NCBI GenBank assembly: GCA_002440745.1
Contig: DJVB01000036.1
Span: 1 to 64,000 of the forward strand
Length of the DNA stretch: 64,000 nt
Source of the DNA: Bacteroidales bacterium UBA6267
Lineage (GTDB): Bacteria; Bacteroidota; Bacteroidia; Bacteroidales; UBA1556
Reading direction: 5' to 3'
Each line of letters starts with the position of its first letter. Within the stretch, counting starts at the first letter, position 1. A program made the position numbers and the translations under genes. A model generated the notes under the pieces. It was not told the DNA's origin and ran no database searches. It saw only the letters and a list, made by a program, of their open reading frames with translations. Shown here piece after piece: positions 55,217 to 63,332 of the stretch.

Positions 55217-56179
55217 TTAAAAAATCTTTGAAATGTCTTGTTTCATCATGCAGTCGAAATGTTTTTTCGGGCATTGGGAATAACCGATTTTACTACATGG
55301 GCGACAGGGTAAGTCCTTCACTTGGTGGAGAATATGAGTTGGTGGGTTTTGGTCGGCAAAGAATGGTGTCATCCCAAATTCGGGGATGGTATTTCCCCAA
55401 AAGGAATGTATATTTCGGTGGTAAGCCGCAGCAATGTGCATCAGTCCGGTGTCGGCAGTGATAACAGTGTGGCATTGCGAAATAATTGCAGCCGACTCAT
55501 TAAGTTGAAGTTTTCCGGTGAAATTATGGACTTGTTTTTTTAATTCCTGTTCGATTTTATCCGCTTTTTCAACATCATTTTTGCCGCCAAGCAAAACTAC
55601 AGGCAATGGTGATTTTTTAATCATTTCGACCAATAAATGTGTGGGAATCTGTTTGGTGAAATGCGCTCCTCCAACAACAAATACATTATATGCGGGTCCA
55701 ATTTGATTCGACAACGCCAATTGAGATTGCATTGCTTCCTCACCACAAAAATAGTCTAAGCCCCGATTATCGTATTTTACATCCGCCATTTTCACTGCCT
55801 CAAAATACCTTTCCACGATATGTTTCTGCGGCAAAATATTCACTTTCCAATTGACCATAAGCCATTTATGAATATTCAATTTAGGAAAGCGATGTGTTTT
55901 TACATTTAACAATAAACTAAGTCGCCAGGAGCGCAAATTATTATGTAAGTCGATGATTAAATCGAATTTTTCTGTTCTTAAATCCGCTATTATTTCGGTG
56001 ATTTCTTTTCTAAAACCATGAACTTTAGTCACATAAGGATTGTGCTCAATAACCGGTAAAAACGTCTTTTTAGTAACAAAATGTACTTCGGTATCGAATT
56101 GTGTAGCCAAAGCTCTAACCACAGGCGATGTGAGCACAATGTCGCCAATACTGCTAAATCGAACAACTAAAATTTTCAA
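55217..56179 (-). CDS. Glycosyltransferase family 9 (heptosyltransferase-like)
   Basis: This 320-residue protein has the GT-B fold of family 9, which adds heptose or related sugars to LPS core. Visible are the N-terminal MKILVVRFSSIGDIVLTSPVVRAL, the KFDLIIDLHNNLRS segment near 73-86, and the C-terminal donor-binding TADTGLMHIAAAYHRNIHSFWG near 236-257 with the conserved Asp. No membrane segment is predicted; it would act at the cytoplasmic face. It stands alone, with 260 bp of unannotated sequence before the KamA gene and a hairpin on its upstream side. Sugar specificity is not determinable. Confidence 0.92.
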   Translation of the reverse strand: MKILVVRFSSIGDIVLTSPVVRALATQFDTEVHFVTKKTFLPVIEHNPYVTKVHGFRKEITEIIADLRTEKFDLIIDLHNNLRSWRLSLLLNVKTHRFPKLNIHKWLMVNWKVNILPQKHIVERYFEAVKMADVKYDNRGLDYFCGEEAMQSQLALSNQIGPAYNVFVVGGAHFTKQIPTHLLVEMIKKSPLPVVLLGGKNDVEKADKIEQELKKQVHNFTGKLQLNESAAIISQCHTVITADTGLMHIAAAYHRNIHSFWGNTIPEFGMTPFFADQNPPTHILHQVKDLPCRPCSKIGYSQCPKKHFDCMMKQDISKIF

Positions 56180-56201
56180 GGAGAATGCTTTTAAAAATTA
56201 C

Positions 56202-56248
56202 AGGCTGATTAAGCTCAAAATTTTCATGAAATTTTGCCTAATCAGCCT
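56202..56248 (-). terminator. Two-part hairpin, probable terminator of the lipocalin-like gene
   Basis: AGGCTGATTA (56202-56211) pairs perfectly with TAATCAGCCT (56239-56248); inside, CAAAATTT (56216-56223) pairs with AAATTTTG (56229-56236). On the minus strand an A/T-rich run with five T residues follows. It lies 13 bases beyond the lipoprotein stop and 22 bases before the glycosyltransferase start, so it may instead attenuate that gene. Confidence 0.6.
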
Positions 56249-56261
56249 ATAAATCAATAGT

Positions 56262-56672
56262 TTATTTAGAAACATAAGTATAAATGGTTTCCGAACCTAC
56301 GATGTCTGCTTTATATTTTAAATCATCATTTTTAAGCATTAAAATGATGTAAATATTCGAGGTTCCAACTGTTCCTTCTGGAGTAAGTTTCAATTTTTCT
56401 TTGCTTTCAAAAAACTCCCATGTGCCGATTTCCTTTTGCCCATTTGAAGTTAATTCATAAGTATCATCGTCTTTAATATTCAAAGAATAGTCTGTTGGAA
56501 GCATGGATGTTTGATCCACCCCACCAACGGTATAACTCTGAACTACCCATTCGTTTACTAAACGGGCCTTTTTGGTGCGAAGACTCAATGATGGGCCTTC
56601 TTCATACTTGCTGCAAGAGTTTAGCCCAAAACCTAAAACAGCAATAAACGAAATTAAAATCAGCTTTTTCAT
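56262..56672 (-). CDS. Lipocalin-like lipoprotein
   Basis: A 136-residue lipoprotein with signal peptide (hydrophobic 4-17) and lipobox Leu-Asn-Ser-Cys at Cys20. The remainder resembles the small lipocalin-like families of Bacteroidota: a LVNEWVVQSYTVGG first strand near residue 38, NIKDDDTYELTSNGQKEIGTWEFFESKEKLKL in the middle, and a final paired strand. These proteins have a beta-barrel fold with unknown ligand. It is a single gene with a -7 box (56705-56712) divergent from TatD. Confidence 0.78.
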   Translation of the reverse strand: MKKLILISFIAVLGFGLNSCSKYEEGPSLSLRTKKARLVNEWVVQSYTVGGVDQTSMLPTDYSLNIKDDDTYELTSNGQKEIGTWEFFESKEKLKLTPEGTVGTSNIYIILMLKNDDLKYKADIVGSETIYTYVSK

Positions 56673-56704
56673 ATCTTAAGATTTAATAATGGTGAATAAT
56701 GGAG

Positions 56705-56712
56705 CAAAATTA
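56705..56712 (-). promoter_or_regulatory. -7 box for the lipocalin-like gene
   Basis: The minus strand reads TAATTTTG, about 33 bases before its ATG. It is the mirror of the TatD box at 56734-56741, so the two promoters share the 21 bases between them. Confidence 0.5.
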
Positions 56713-56733
56713 TACTTAAAGTCTGTATTTTCC

Positions 56734-56741
56734 TAATTTTG
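56734..56741 (+). promoter_or_regulatory. -7 box for tatD, start-proximal
   Basis: TAATTTTG ends only four bases before the ATG at 56746. With normal Bacteroidota spacing, transcription would begin at or next to the start codon, predicting a leaderless transcript. A -33 element is not clear. Confidence 0.5.
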
Positions 56742-56745
56742 CCGC

Positions 56746-57519
56746 ATGAATTTTATCGATACACATTGCCATTTATATCTCGAAGAGTTTGAACCAGATT
56801 TGGAAGCTGTGATTGCCCGCGCCAAGCAAGCAGGAATTACTAAATTTTTACTTCCTAATATCGACAAAAGCTCTGTTGGCCCCATGATGAAAGTTGTGGA
56901 GAACTATCCCAATCTTGCATTTCCAATGATGGGACTTCATCCAACATCTGTAAAAAATGACGTTAAAGATGAGCTTAATAGTATAGAAACTTGGCTCCAA
57001 AAAGCAAGTTTTATTGCCATTGGCGAAATTGGAATTGACCTTTATTGGGATAAAACTTTCTTAAAGCAACAGCAAGAAGTATTGGATTATCAACTTGAAT
57101 TGGCTTTGAAATTGGATTTGCCGGTAGTGATTCACATGAGAGATTCATTTAATGAAATAATGGACGTTTTAGAACCATTTCAAGGTCGAGGATTAAAAGG
57201 TGTATTTCATTGTTTTACAGGAGATTATCAACAAGCAAAAACAATCTTAGATTTTGGTTTTTATCTCGGAATTGGCGGAGTGATTACTTTCAAAAACACA
57301 CATTTAAGGGAAGTTATCAGCCAAATTTCTTTGGAATATATTCTTTTGGAAACCGATGCCCCCTATTTGGCCCCTGTGCCGTATCGTGGCAAAAGAAACG
57401 AAAGTGCTTACATTCCAATTGTCGCAGAAAAACTTGCCGAAGTTTATCGCTCCAATATAGAAACAATAGCCGAACAAACTACTATAAACGCAGTTAAATT
57501 ATTCAATATCAGCATCTAA
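56746..57519 (+). CDS. tatD: TatD family metal-dependent deoxyribonuclease
   Basis: A 257-residue TIM-barrel hydrolase of the TatD group. Metal ligands are visible: His7 and His9 in DTHCHLYLEEF, Glu in IAIGEIGIDLYW, His in VIHMRDSF, His in GVFHCFTGDY, and Asp in LLETDAPYLAPVPYRGKRNE. Length is normal for the family. The stop codon and the asparaginase ATG overlap by one base (TAATG), so the two genes are coupled. The upstream promoter box predicts a leaderless start. TatD proteins act as 3'-5' exonucleases or DNases; the physiological substrate is unsettled. Confidence 0.95.
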   Translation: MNFIDTHCHLYLEEFEPDLEAVIARAKQAGITKFLLPNIDKSSVGPMMKVVENYPNLAFPMMGLHPTSVKNDVKDELNSIETWLQKASFIAIGEIGIDLYWDKTFLKQQQEVLDYQLELALKLDLPVVIHMRDSFNEIMDVLEPFQGRGLKGVFHCFTGDYQQAKTILDFGFYLGIGGVITFKNTHLREVISQISLEYILLETDAPYLAPVPYRGKRNESAYIPIVAEKLAEVYRSNIETIAEQTTINAVKLFNISI

Positions 57520-58541
57520 TGGAAACATCAATTTTAATAATTTATACCGGTGGAACCATCGGAATGATTAAAGATCAAGAATCAGGGGTCTTAAAACCTT
57601 TCAACTTCGATCATCTCTATCATTACATACCGGCTCTAAAAAATTTCAACTATCAGTTGGATTTTGTATGTTTCGATCCACTTATCGACAGCAGCAATAT
57701 GGCTCCTGAACATTGGATTCGACTGACAGAAATAATCCACGAAAATTATGAAAAATATGACGGCTTTGTTATTTTGCACGGAAGCGACACTATGGCTTTT
57801 ACGGCATCTGCTCTAAGTTTTATGCTCGAAAACCTCAACAAACCTGTCATAATCACCGGCTCCCAATTACCCTTGGGAGAGTTGCGCACCGATGGTCGTG
57901 AAAACTTCATCACCTCGGTCGAAATTGCTGCAGCTAAAATGGATGAGACTCCCATTGTGCCTGAAGTTACCATCTTTTTCGAAAACAAACTTTACCGTGG
58001 AAATCGAACCTATAAATTTAACGCTGAGAACTTTAACGCCTTTGTATCCGGCAACTATCCTGTTTTAGCCAATGCAGGCATTTATCTTAAATATCATCAC
58101 GAATTGATCCTTAAACCTAATTTTAAGAAGCTGAAAATTCACACCAAGCTCTCAGATCAGGTTGCCCTTCTGAAATTATTTCCCGGAATGAGTCCCGCAT
58201 TTATTCAAAGTATTCTTTCCGCTCAGCCTTTGCGTGCTGTAGTGATGGAAAGTTTTGGAAGTGGAAATGCTACCACAACCGACTGGTTTTTAGAACAGAT
58301 TGAAAACGCTATTAATCAAGGTCTTATCATAGTAAACATCACACAATGCCTCGCAGGTTCGGTGGATATGGAAAAATATGAAACCGGAAAAAAACTCAGT
58401 GATATTGGTGTTATTAGCGGAAGAGATATGACTGCTGCTGCTGCTTTGGCAAAATTGATGGTCCTTTTAGGTGAATACTCTGATAAAGAAACGGTTATTT
58501 CCAAATTCCAGAAACCATGGTGTGGCGAAATGAGTATTTAA
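57519..58541 (+). CDS. ansA: Type I L-asparaginase
   Basis: This 340-residue enzyme hydrolyses asparagine to aspartate and ammonia. Motifs of the family are ILIIYTGGTIGM near residues 5-16 with the nucleophile Thr, and GFVILHGSDTMAFTASALSFML with the second catalytic Thr and Asp. The absence of a signal peptide and the length fit the cytoplasmic type I enzyme. It shares one base with tatD upstream and is 22 bp from dtd, so tatD-ansA-dtd is likely one operon. Confidence 0.94.
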   Translation: METSILIIYTGGTIGMIKDQESGVLKPFNFDHLYHYIPALKNFNYQLDFVCFDPLIDSSNMAPEHWIRLTEIIHENYEKYDGFVILHGSDTMAFTASALSFMLENLNKPVIITGSQLPLGELRTDGRENFITSVEIAAAKMDETPIVPEVTIFFENKLYRGNRTYKFNAENFNAFVSGNYPVLANAGIYLKYHHELILKPNFKKLKIHTKLSDQVALLKLFPGMSPAFIQSILSAQPLRAVVMESFGSGNATTTDWFLEQIENAINQGLIIVNITQCLAGSVDMEKYETGKKLSDIGVISGRDMTAAAALAKLMVLLGEYSDKETVISKFQKPWCGEMSI

Positions 58542-58563
58542 TCCATTCATAAATAAAAGAGAG

Positions 58564-59016
58564 ATGAGAGCAGTAATTCAGCGCGTTGATTATGCAATAG
58601 TTCGATTTCAGGACAATATGGAACGTGCCATCGAAAAAGGATTATTGATTTTAGTTGGAATAGAAGAATCCGATGATAAATCTGATGCCGATTGGTTGGC
58701 CACAAAAACTATGAACCTGCGCATTTTCGACGACCAAGATGGGGTAATGAACCTTTCTGTTCAGGAAATTGGAGGTGAAATCATGATTATTTCGCAATTC
58801 ACTCTTTTTGCCAAAACCAAAAAAGGCAACAGACCTTCCTATATTCGAGCCGCAAATCCTGAAAAAGCCATTCCGCTTTATAAATATTTTGTAGATACCA
58901 TTGATAAACAAATGAATACGAAAATAGTTACAGGAGAATTTGGTGCTCACATGGAAATATCTTTACTCAATAATGGTCCGGTAACGATAATTATTGACAC
59001 TAAAAACAAGGAATAA
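58564..59016 (+). CDS. dtd: D-aminoacyl-tRNA deacylase
   Basis: Dtd removes D-amino acids (and glycine from tRNA-Ala) from mischarged tRNA. The 150-residue protein has the family N-terminus MRAVIQRVDYAIV and the active-site SQFTLFAKTKKGNRPSYIRAA near 79-99. The C-terminal motif NNGPVTIIIDT near 137-147 contains the Gly-Pro that excludes L-amino acids. Length is exact for the family. It probably shares the tatD-ansA transcript. Confidence 0.96.
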   Translation: MRAVIQRVDYAIVRFQDNMERAIEKGLLILVGIEESDDKSDADWLATKTMNLRIFDDQDGVMNLSVQEIGGEIMIISQFTLFAKTKKGNRPSYIRAANPEKAIPLYKYFVDTIDKQMNTKIVTGEFGAHMEISLLNNGPVTIIIDTKNKE

Positions 59017-59058
59017 AAAACCCAGTATTAAAAGAAATTATTACACAACAAACCAAAA

Positions 59059-59511
59059 ATGAATCTGACTCAAAAAGAACAGTGGACAAATAATATCTTG
59101 ACCTTAATCCAGTACAGCATGCTACTTGTTTTTGCCTTGACAGGAAATTGGGTCGCGCATAATTTGGCGCTATTAATTATGCAAATTTTTGGAATTGGGT
59201 TAGGTTTTTGGGCTATTATGGTGATGCGAAAAAGCAAACTGCATATCGCTCCCAGACCGAAAACTCAGGCAATACTCATCCAAAGCGGCCCATATAAGCT
59301 GATACGTCACCCAATGTATGCGGCTATTCTGCTGACTTTTATTCCGCTCATAGTCGAAAATCCGGAACCCCTTAGACTAATTGTTTTTTTCATTTTGTTC
59401 GGTAATCTTCTATTAAAACTTCATTTTGAAGAAAACTTATTGACACGCTTTTTTCCAACCTATTCAGTTTATAAAAAAAGCACCTACCGACTCCTGCCTT
59501 ATGTTTATTGA
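59059..59511 (+). CDS. Isoprenylcysteine carboxyl methyltransferase-like membrane protein
   Basis: A 150-residue membrane protein with four hydrophobic segments and the C-terminal ICMT/PEMT-type signature SGPYKLIRHPMYAAILLTF near 77-95, followed by FEENLLTRFFPTYSVYKKSTYRLLPYVY. In bacteria, members of this group methylate small lipophilic substrates or have no known role. The motif is the SAM-binding part. It lies 42 bp after dtd and may end that operon; a hairpin follows. Confidence 0.85.
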   Translation: MNLTQKEQWTNNILTLIQYSMLLVFALTGNWVAHNLALLIMQIFGIGLGFWAIMVMRKSKLHIAPRPKTQAILIQSGPYKLIRHPMYAAILLTFIPLIVENPEPLRLIVFFILFGNLLLKLHFEENLLTRFFPTYSVYKKSTYRLLPYVY

Positions 59512-59527
59512 TTTTATTGCATAAATA

Positions 59528-59560
59528 AAAAAACCCGCCTTAGAGTATTAGCGGGTTAAA
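59528..59560. terminator. Hairpin after the methyltransferase gene
   Basis: AACCCGC (59532-59538) pairs with GCGGGTT (59551-59557) across a 12-base loop. The strong T-run is on the minus strand (A-run at 59527-59533); on the plus strand only TTAAATT follows. It may terminate the plus-strand operon weakly and any antisense transcript well. Confidence 0.6.
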
Positions 59561-59744
59561 TTATCGTGAGTATCACTTATCGAAGTATGGGTATTACCGA
59601 CCTTTTACTCTATTGAAATAAAAAAGTTTCATTTGAATTGAAAAAACTTACATTAGGATATTCATTATCAATAGCCCAATAATATTCCACTTCGCAAATT
59701 GATTTTATTTTTAACTTCGTAACCTCTAATTTTTATCTCAAACT

Positions 59745-60542
59745 ATGCAATCATTTATCGAATTTCGACAAGGAAAAATATTCTTCCGTGACCAAGGATA
59801 TGGCAAAACTGTAGTTTTAATTCATGGGTTTTTAGAGAATCTAAATATGTGGAATCCAATGGTTAAAGTGCTTAGTCAGTCGTTCAGAGTCATCACCATA
59901 GATTTACCCGGTCATGGGCGTTCTGATGTTTTCGGAAAATACACAACCATGGATTTAATGGCTTCGGCAGTTAATGAAGTTTTAGAAACCTTATCCCTAT
60001 CCAAAGCCGTGGTGATTGGCCATAGTATGGGCGGGTATGTTGCGCAAACCTTTGCCGAATTATATCCTGAAAAAGTAGCCGGTCTTGGATATTTTCACAG
60101 TCATGCTGCTGCCGATAGTACGGAAGCAAAAATCAATCGTGGACGCGCGATAAAAATTGTCGAAGAAAATCATGCAAGTTTTATTGCCTCTTTCATACCC
60201 GACTTATTCGCCGAAAAGAACAAAAACACCTACTCTGAAGAAATTGATTGGCTCATGACCGAAGCACGAAAAATGACCAAAGAGGGTATTATTTCAGCGT
60301 TGCAAGCCATGCGCGAAAGACGAGACGGCACCAAACTTCTCCCTCAATTAACCGTCCCTGTGATGTTTATCATTGGAAAAGAAGATCCGCGAATGAATGC
60401 TGAACAGATAAAAACCCAAACTTGGCTTCCACAAAAAAGCCATATTCTATTACTTGAAAATGTAGGCCACATGGGCTATTTGGAAAGTTTTGAACCATGC
60501 ACTTCCTTTGTAAGAGGATTTGTAGAATCCTGTAACATTTAG
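59745..60542 (+). CDS. Alpha/beta hydrolase
   Basis: A 265-residue alpha/beta-hydrolase with HGFLENLNMW (oxyanion-hole region), the nucleophile elbow VVIGHSMGGYVAQ near 86-98, the acid GKEDPRM near 212-218 and the catalytic His in ENVGHMGYLE near 236-245. All triad residues are present. The sequence is of the general esterase/lipase/peroxidase-like kind; the substrate is not determinable. It is separately transcribed, 143 bp from atpD. Confidence 0.9.
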   Translation: MQSFIEFRQGKIFFRDQGYGKTVVLIHGFLENLNMWNPMVKVLSQSFRVITIDLPGHGRSDVFGKYTTMDLMASAVNEVLETLSLSKAVVIGHSMGGYVAQTFAELYPEKVAGLGYFHSHAAADSTEAKINRGRAIKIVEENHASFIASFIPDLFAEKNKNTYSEEIDWLMTEARKMTKEGIISALQAMRERRDGTKLLPQLTVPVMFIIGKEDPRMNAEQIKTQTWLPQKSHILLLENVGHMGYLESFEPCTSFVRGFVESCNI

Positions 60543-60613
60543 GGCAAAAAGAAGCTTTACAGGAAAAAATGCAAAGAGGTAAAAAATTGATTTAAAACCT
60601 TTTCAAATATTTT

Positions 60614-60621
60614 TATCTTCG
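60614..60621 (+). promoter_or_regulatory. Possible -7 box for atpD
   Basis: TATCTTCG is one base from TAnnTTTG and lies about 64 bases before the atpD ATG. A TTG 24 bases upstream (60587-60589) is spaced more widely than usual, so this is tentative. Confidence 0.3.
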
Positions 60622-60684
60622 CAACCTCGAAATCTCGAACATACTGAAATTATTTAAATTACACTATATCAATATTTTAAACTT

Positions 60685-62193
60685 ATGAGCAAACAATCAA
60701 CAGGTAAAATTTCCCAGATTATTGGACCCGTTATAGACGTTTATTTTGAAAAAGAAAGCGATTTGCCCAATATTTATGATGCCTTGGAGGTGAAAAATCC
60801 TGCCGGTCAAACTATTGTGATGGAAGTACAACAGGATATTGGCGAAAATACCGTTCGCGCAATTGCAATGGACTCAACGGATGGTCTTAGCCGTGGTATA
60901 GAAGTTTTAGCAACCGGAAAAAAAATCAGCATGCCTGTTGGTGATCATATCAATGGCCGTTTGTTCAATGTAGTTGGAGAAAGTATTGATGGAATAGGAC
61001 CGGTTTCTCGCGAAAAATCTTATGAAATTCACCGCGATCCACCAAAATATGAACAACTTTCTACTTCACAAGAAATACTCTATACCGGTATTAAAGTTAT
61101 CGACTTAATTGAGCCCTATTCTAAAGGAGGAAAAATCGGTCTCTTCGGAGGTGCCGGTGTTGGAAAAACCGTTATCATTCAGGAGCTTATCAACAATATT
61201 GCCCTAAACTATAGTGGTCAGTCGGTATTTGCCGGAGTTGGTGAACGTACTCGTGAAGGTAACGACTTGCTTCGTGAAATGATTGAAGCCAACATTATCA
61301 AATACGGTGATGCTTTCAAAGAAGACATGGAAAAAGGCGGATGGGATTTATCTAAAGTGGATATGGAAGCATTAAAAGAATCTCAACTTGCCCTCACCTT
61401 TGGTCAAATGAACGAACCTCCCGGAGCTCGTGCACGTGTTGCTCTTTCTGGACTCACCTTAGCCGAATATTTCCGTGATGGAGACGAAAAATCCGGCGGA
61501 AGAGATATTCTTTTCTTTATCGACAATATCTTCCGTTTCACTCAAGCAGGTTCCGAAGTATCAGCATTACTTGGTCGTATGCCATCTGCTGTAGGGTATC
61601 AACCAACTTTGGCCACTGAAATGGGAATAATGCAAGAAAGAATCACCTCCACAAAGCGTGGTTCTATCACCTCAGTTCAAGCTGTTTATGTTCCTGCCGA
61701 TGACTTAACTGACCCTGCTCCTGCAACAACTTTTGCTCACCTTGACGCAACTACCGTTTTAAGTCGTAAAATTGCAGAGTTAGGTATTTATCCTGCGGTT
61801 GATCCTCTTGACTCTACTTCTCGTATTCTTTCACCAGATGTTGTTGGAGAGGAACATTATCAAACAGCTCAACGTGTTAAAGAAATCTTACAACGTAATA
61901 AAGAACTTCAAGACATCATTGCCATTCTTGGTATGGACGAGCTTTCTGAAGAAGATAAATTGGTTGTACACCGTGCCCGCCGCGTACAGCGTTTCTTATC
62001 ACAACCTTTCCATGTTGCCGAGCAATTTACCGGAATTCCGGGTTGCGTAGTTTCTATCGAAGACACTATCAAAGGCTTCAATATGATTATGGATGGTGAA
62101 GTGGATCAATATCCTGAAGCTGCTTTCAACCTCGTTGGAACCATTGAAGAAGCTATCGAAAAAGGTAAAAAAATGCTTGAAGCTGCTAAATAA
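60685..62193 (+). CDS. atpD: ATP synthase F1 beta subunit
   Basis: AtpD is the catalytic beta subunit of F1. The 502-residue protein has GKISQIIGPVIDVYF at the N-terminus, the Walker A GGAGVGKTVIIQEL near 154-167, the Walker B DILFFIDNIFRF near 272-283 and ALLGRMPSAVGYQPTLATEMG near 293-313. An insertion near 212-232 (EDMEKGGWDLSKVDMEAL) is typical of Bacteroidota beta subunits. atpC follows after 8 bases. The other ATP synthase genes are not in the window, as usual in this phylum. Confidence 0.97.
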   Translation: MSKQSTGKISQIIGPVIDVYFEKESDLPNIYDALEVKNPAGQTIVMEVQQDIGENTVRAIAMDSTDGLSRGIEVLATGKKISMPVGDHINGRLFNVVGESIDGIGPVSREKSYEIHRDPPKYEQLSTSQEILYTGIKVIDLIEPYSKGGKIGLFGGAGVGKTVIIQELINNIALNYSGQSVFAGVGERTREGNDLLREMIEANIIKYGDAFKEDMEKGGWDLSKVDMEALKESQLALTFGQMNEPPGARARVALSGLTLAEYFRDGDEKSGGRDILFFIDNIFRFTQAGSEVSALLGRMPSAVGYQPTLATEMGIMQERITSTKRGSITSVQAVYVPADDLTDPAPATTFAHLDATTVLSRKIAELGIYPAVDPLDSTSRILSPDVVGEEHYQTAQRVKEILQRNKELQDIIAILGMDELSEEDKLVVHRARRVQRFLSQPFHVAEQFTGIPGCVVSIEDTIKGFNMIMDGEVDQYPEAAFNLVGTIEEAIEKGKKMLEAAK

Positions 62194-62201
62194 TGTAAAC
62201 T

Positions 62202-62438
62202 ATGATTGTTGAAATTATAAGTCCTGATAAAATTATCTACAACGGAAGCTGTAAAGTAGTGCAGCTTCCGGGAGTGGATGGCTCTTTCGAAATATTGAAT
62301 AATCACGCCCCTTTAATTTCGATACTCGATAAAGGCAGAATTCGTGTGGTGGATGAAAAAGACCACGAATCTTTTTTCGCGGTAAATGGCGGCGTCATTG
62401 AAGTGCTAAATAATACGGTTAAAATCCTTGCTGAATAA
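62202..62438 (+). CDS. atpC: ATP synthase F1 epsilon subunit, short form
   Basis: A 78-residue epsilon subunit consisting only of the N-terminal beta sandwich (VEIISPDKIIYNG, LPGVDGSFEILNNHAPLISIL, FFAVNGGVIEVLNNTVKILAE). Classical epsilon subunits add a C-terminal helical hairpin of about 45 residues that inhibits ATP hydrolysis; here it is absent, as in many Bacteroidota. It follows atpD by 8 bp and ends before a hairpin. Confidence 0.93.
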   Translation: MIVEIISPDKIIYNGSCKVVQLPGVDGSFEILNNHAPLISILDKGRIRVVDEKDHESFFAVNGGVIEVLNNTVKILAE

Positions 62439-62477
62439 GGGTTAACCTTTTACTCCATTAATTTATCAAAATCAATA

Positions 62478-62509
62478 TAACTCCTTACATAAGAATGTTT
62501 TAGGAGTTA
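62478..62509. terminator. Hairpin after atpC
   Basis: TAACTCCT (62478-62485) pairs with AGGAGTTA (62502-62509), and ACAT/ATGT pair inside. No long T-run follows on the plus strand. It lies between atpC and the convergent methyltransferase gene and may serve as a weak bidirectional terminator. Confidence 0.5.
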
Positions 62510-62519
62510 AGTTATAGGT

Positions 62520-63122
62520 TTACTTTACTCCAATCATTCGTATCACAGAAGCTATTCCACGATGATGAGCTCCTTCATTTAAATCGACTAATACCTTTTC
62601 TATTTTCAACTCCCTGAGAGACTCAAAATCTCCCCTCAATTCTTCCTCTGAAAACAATAATTCGTAAGAGTTTGGTCCACCAGTCTTATAATCCAACTGC
62701 TCCTTTGAGAAGCCTTCGAGAAGAATAGTTGCGCCGGATTTCAAAAACTTCAAAATCTTCTGATGATATTGGCGGCGATTGGGCGCATGGGCAAAGATGA
62801 GGGCAACCAAGTCAAAAGCCTCAAGGTCATATTGAAAATCCTCATGATAAGCTGTAAAATAACTAATATCAACCCCCTTTTTCTCTGAAAGCAAACCAGC
62901 CTTCTTTTTGGCTTCCACACTGCCATCATAAGCCACAACATCCCAACCAAGATGGGCGGCATAAACAGCATTTCTGCCTTCTCCTTCCGCCGGAAATAGG
63001 GCTCTCCCCACAAATCCCATCCTGTCCAAGTTTTCTTTTAAAAAATCATTAGGCTCTGTTCCATAAAAAAAATCATCTCCGGCAAATCGCTCATCCCATG
63101 GATTAACTTTATACATCTGCAT
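62520..63122 (-). CDS. Class I SAM-dependent methyltransferase
   Basis: A 200-residue Rossmann-fold methyltransferase. The SAM-binding glycine motif is ALFPAEGEGRNAVYAA near 41-56, with the acidic residue after the second strand in VVAYDGS and a Val-Ala-Leu-Ile-Phe fourth strand. The N-terminus WDERFAGDDFFYG is the start typical of TehB/thiopurine-methyltransferase-like members. It may begin at Met1 or Met3. The substrate is not determinable. It is convergent with atpC and not in an operon. Confidence 0.87.
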   Translation of the reverse strand: MQMYKVNPWDERFAGDDFFYGTEPNDFLKENLDRMGFVGRALFPAEGEGRNAVYAAHLGWDVVAYDGSVEAKKKAGLLSEKKGVDISYFTAYHEDFQYDLEAFDLVALIFAHAPNRRQYHQKILKFLKSGATILLEGFSKEQLDYKTGGPNSYELLFSEEELRGDFESLRELKIEKVLVDLNEGAHHRGIASVIRMIGVK

Positions 63123-63332
63123 TCTTTTTGATTATAAATTAACATTGAAAATTGAGGGCAAAGCTATATTAGAAATGGCAATTTCATCCCCAAGTCTGAC
63201 AAACATCACCATAAGAATCTTTCAATAAGACCAAAGACTTGGTATTTACATAAAGTTAAACTGCTTATAAGACTTTTCATTGTGAATACTGCATAATAGA
63301 AAAACGAAAGCAGTAATTGTAAAGACATTTGA

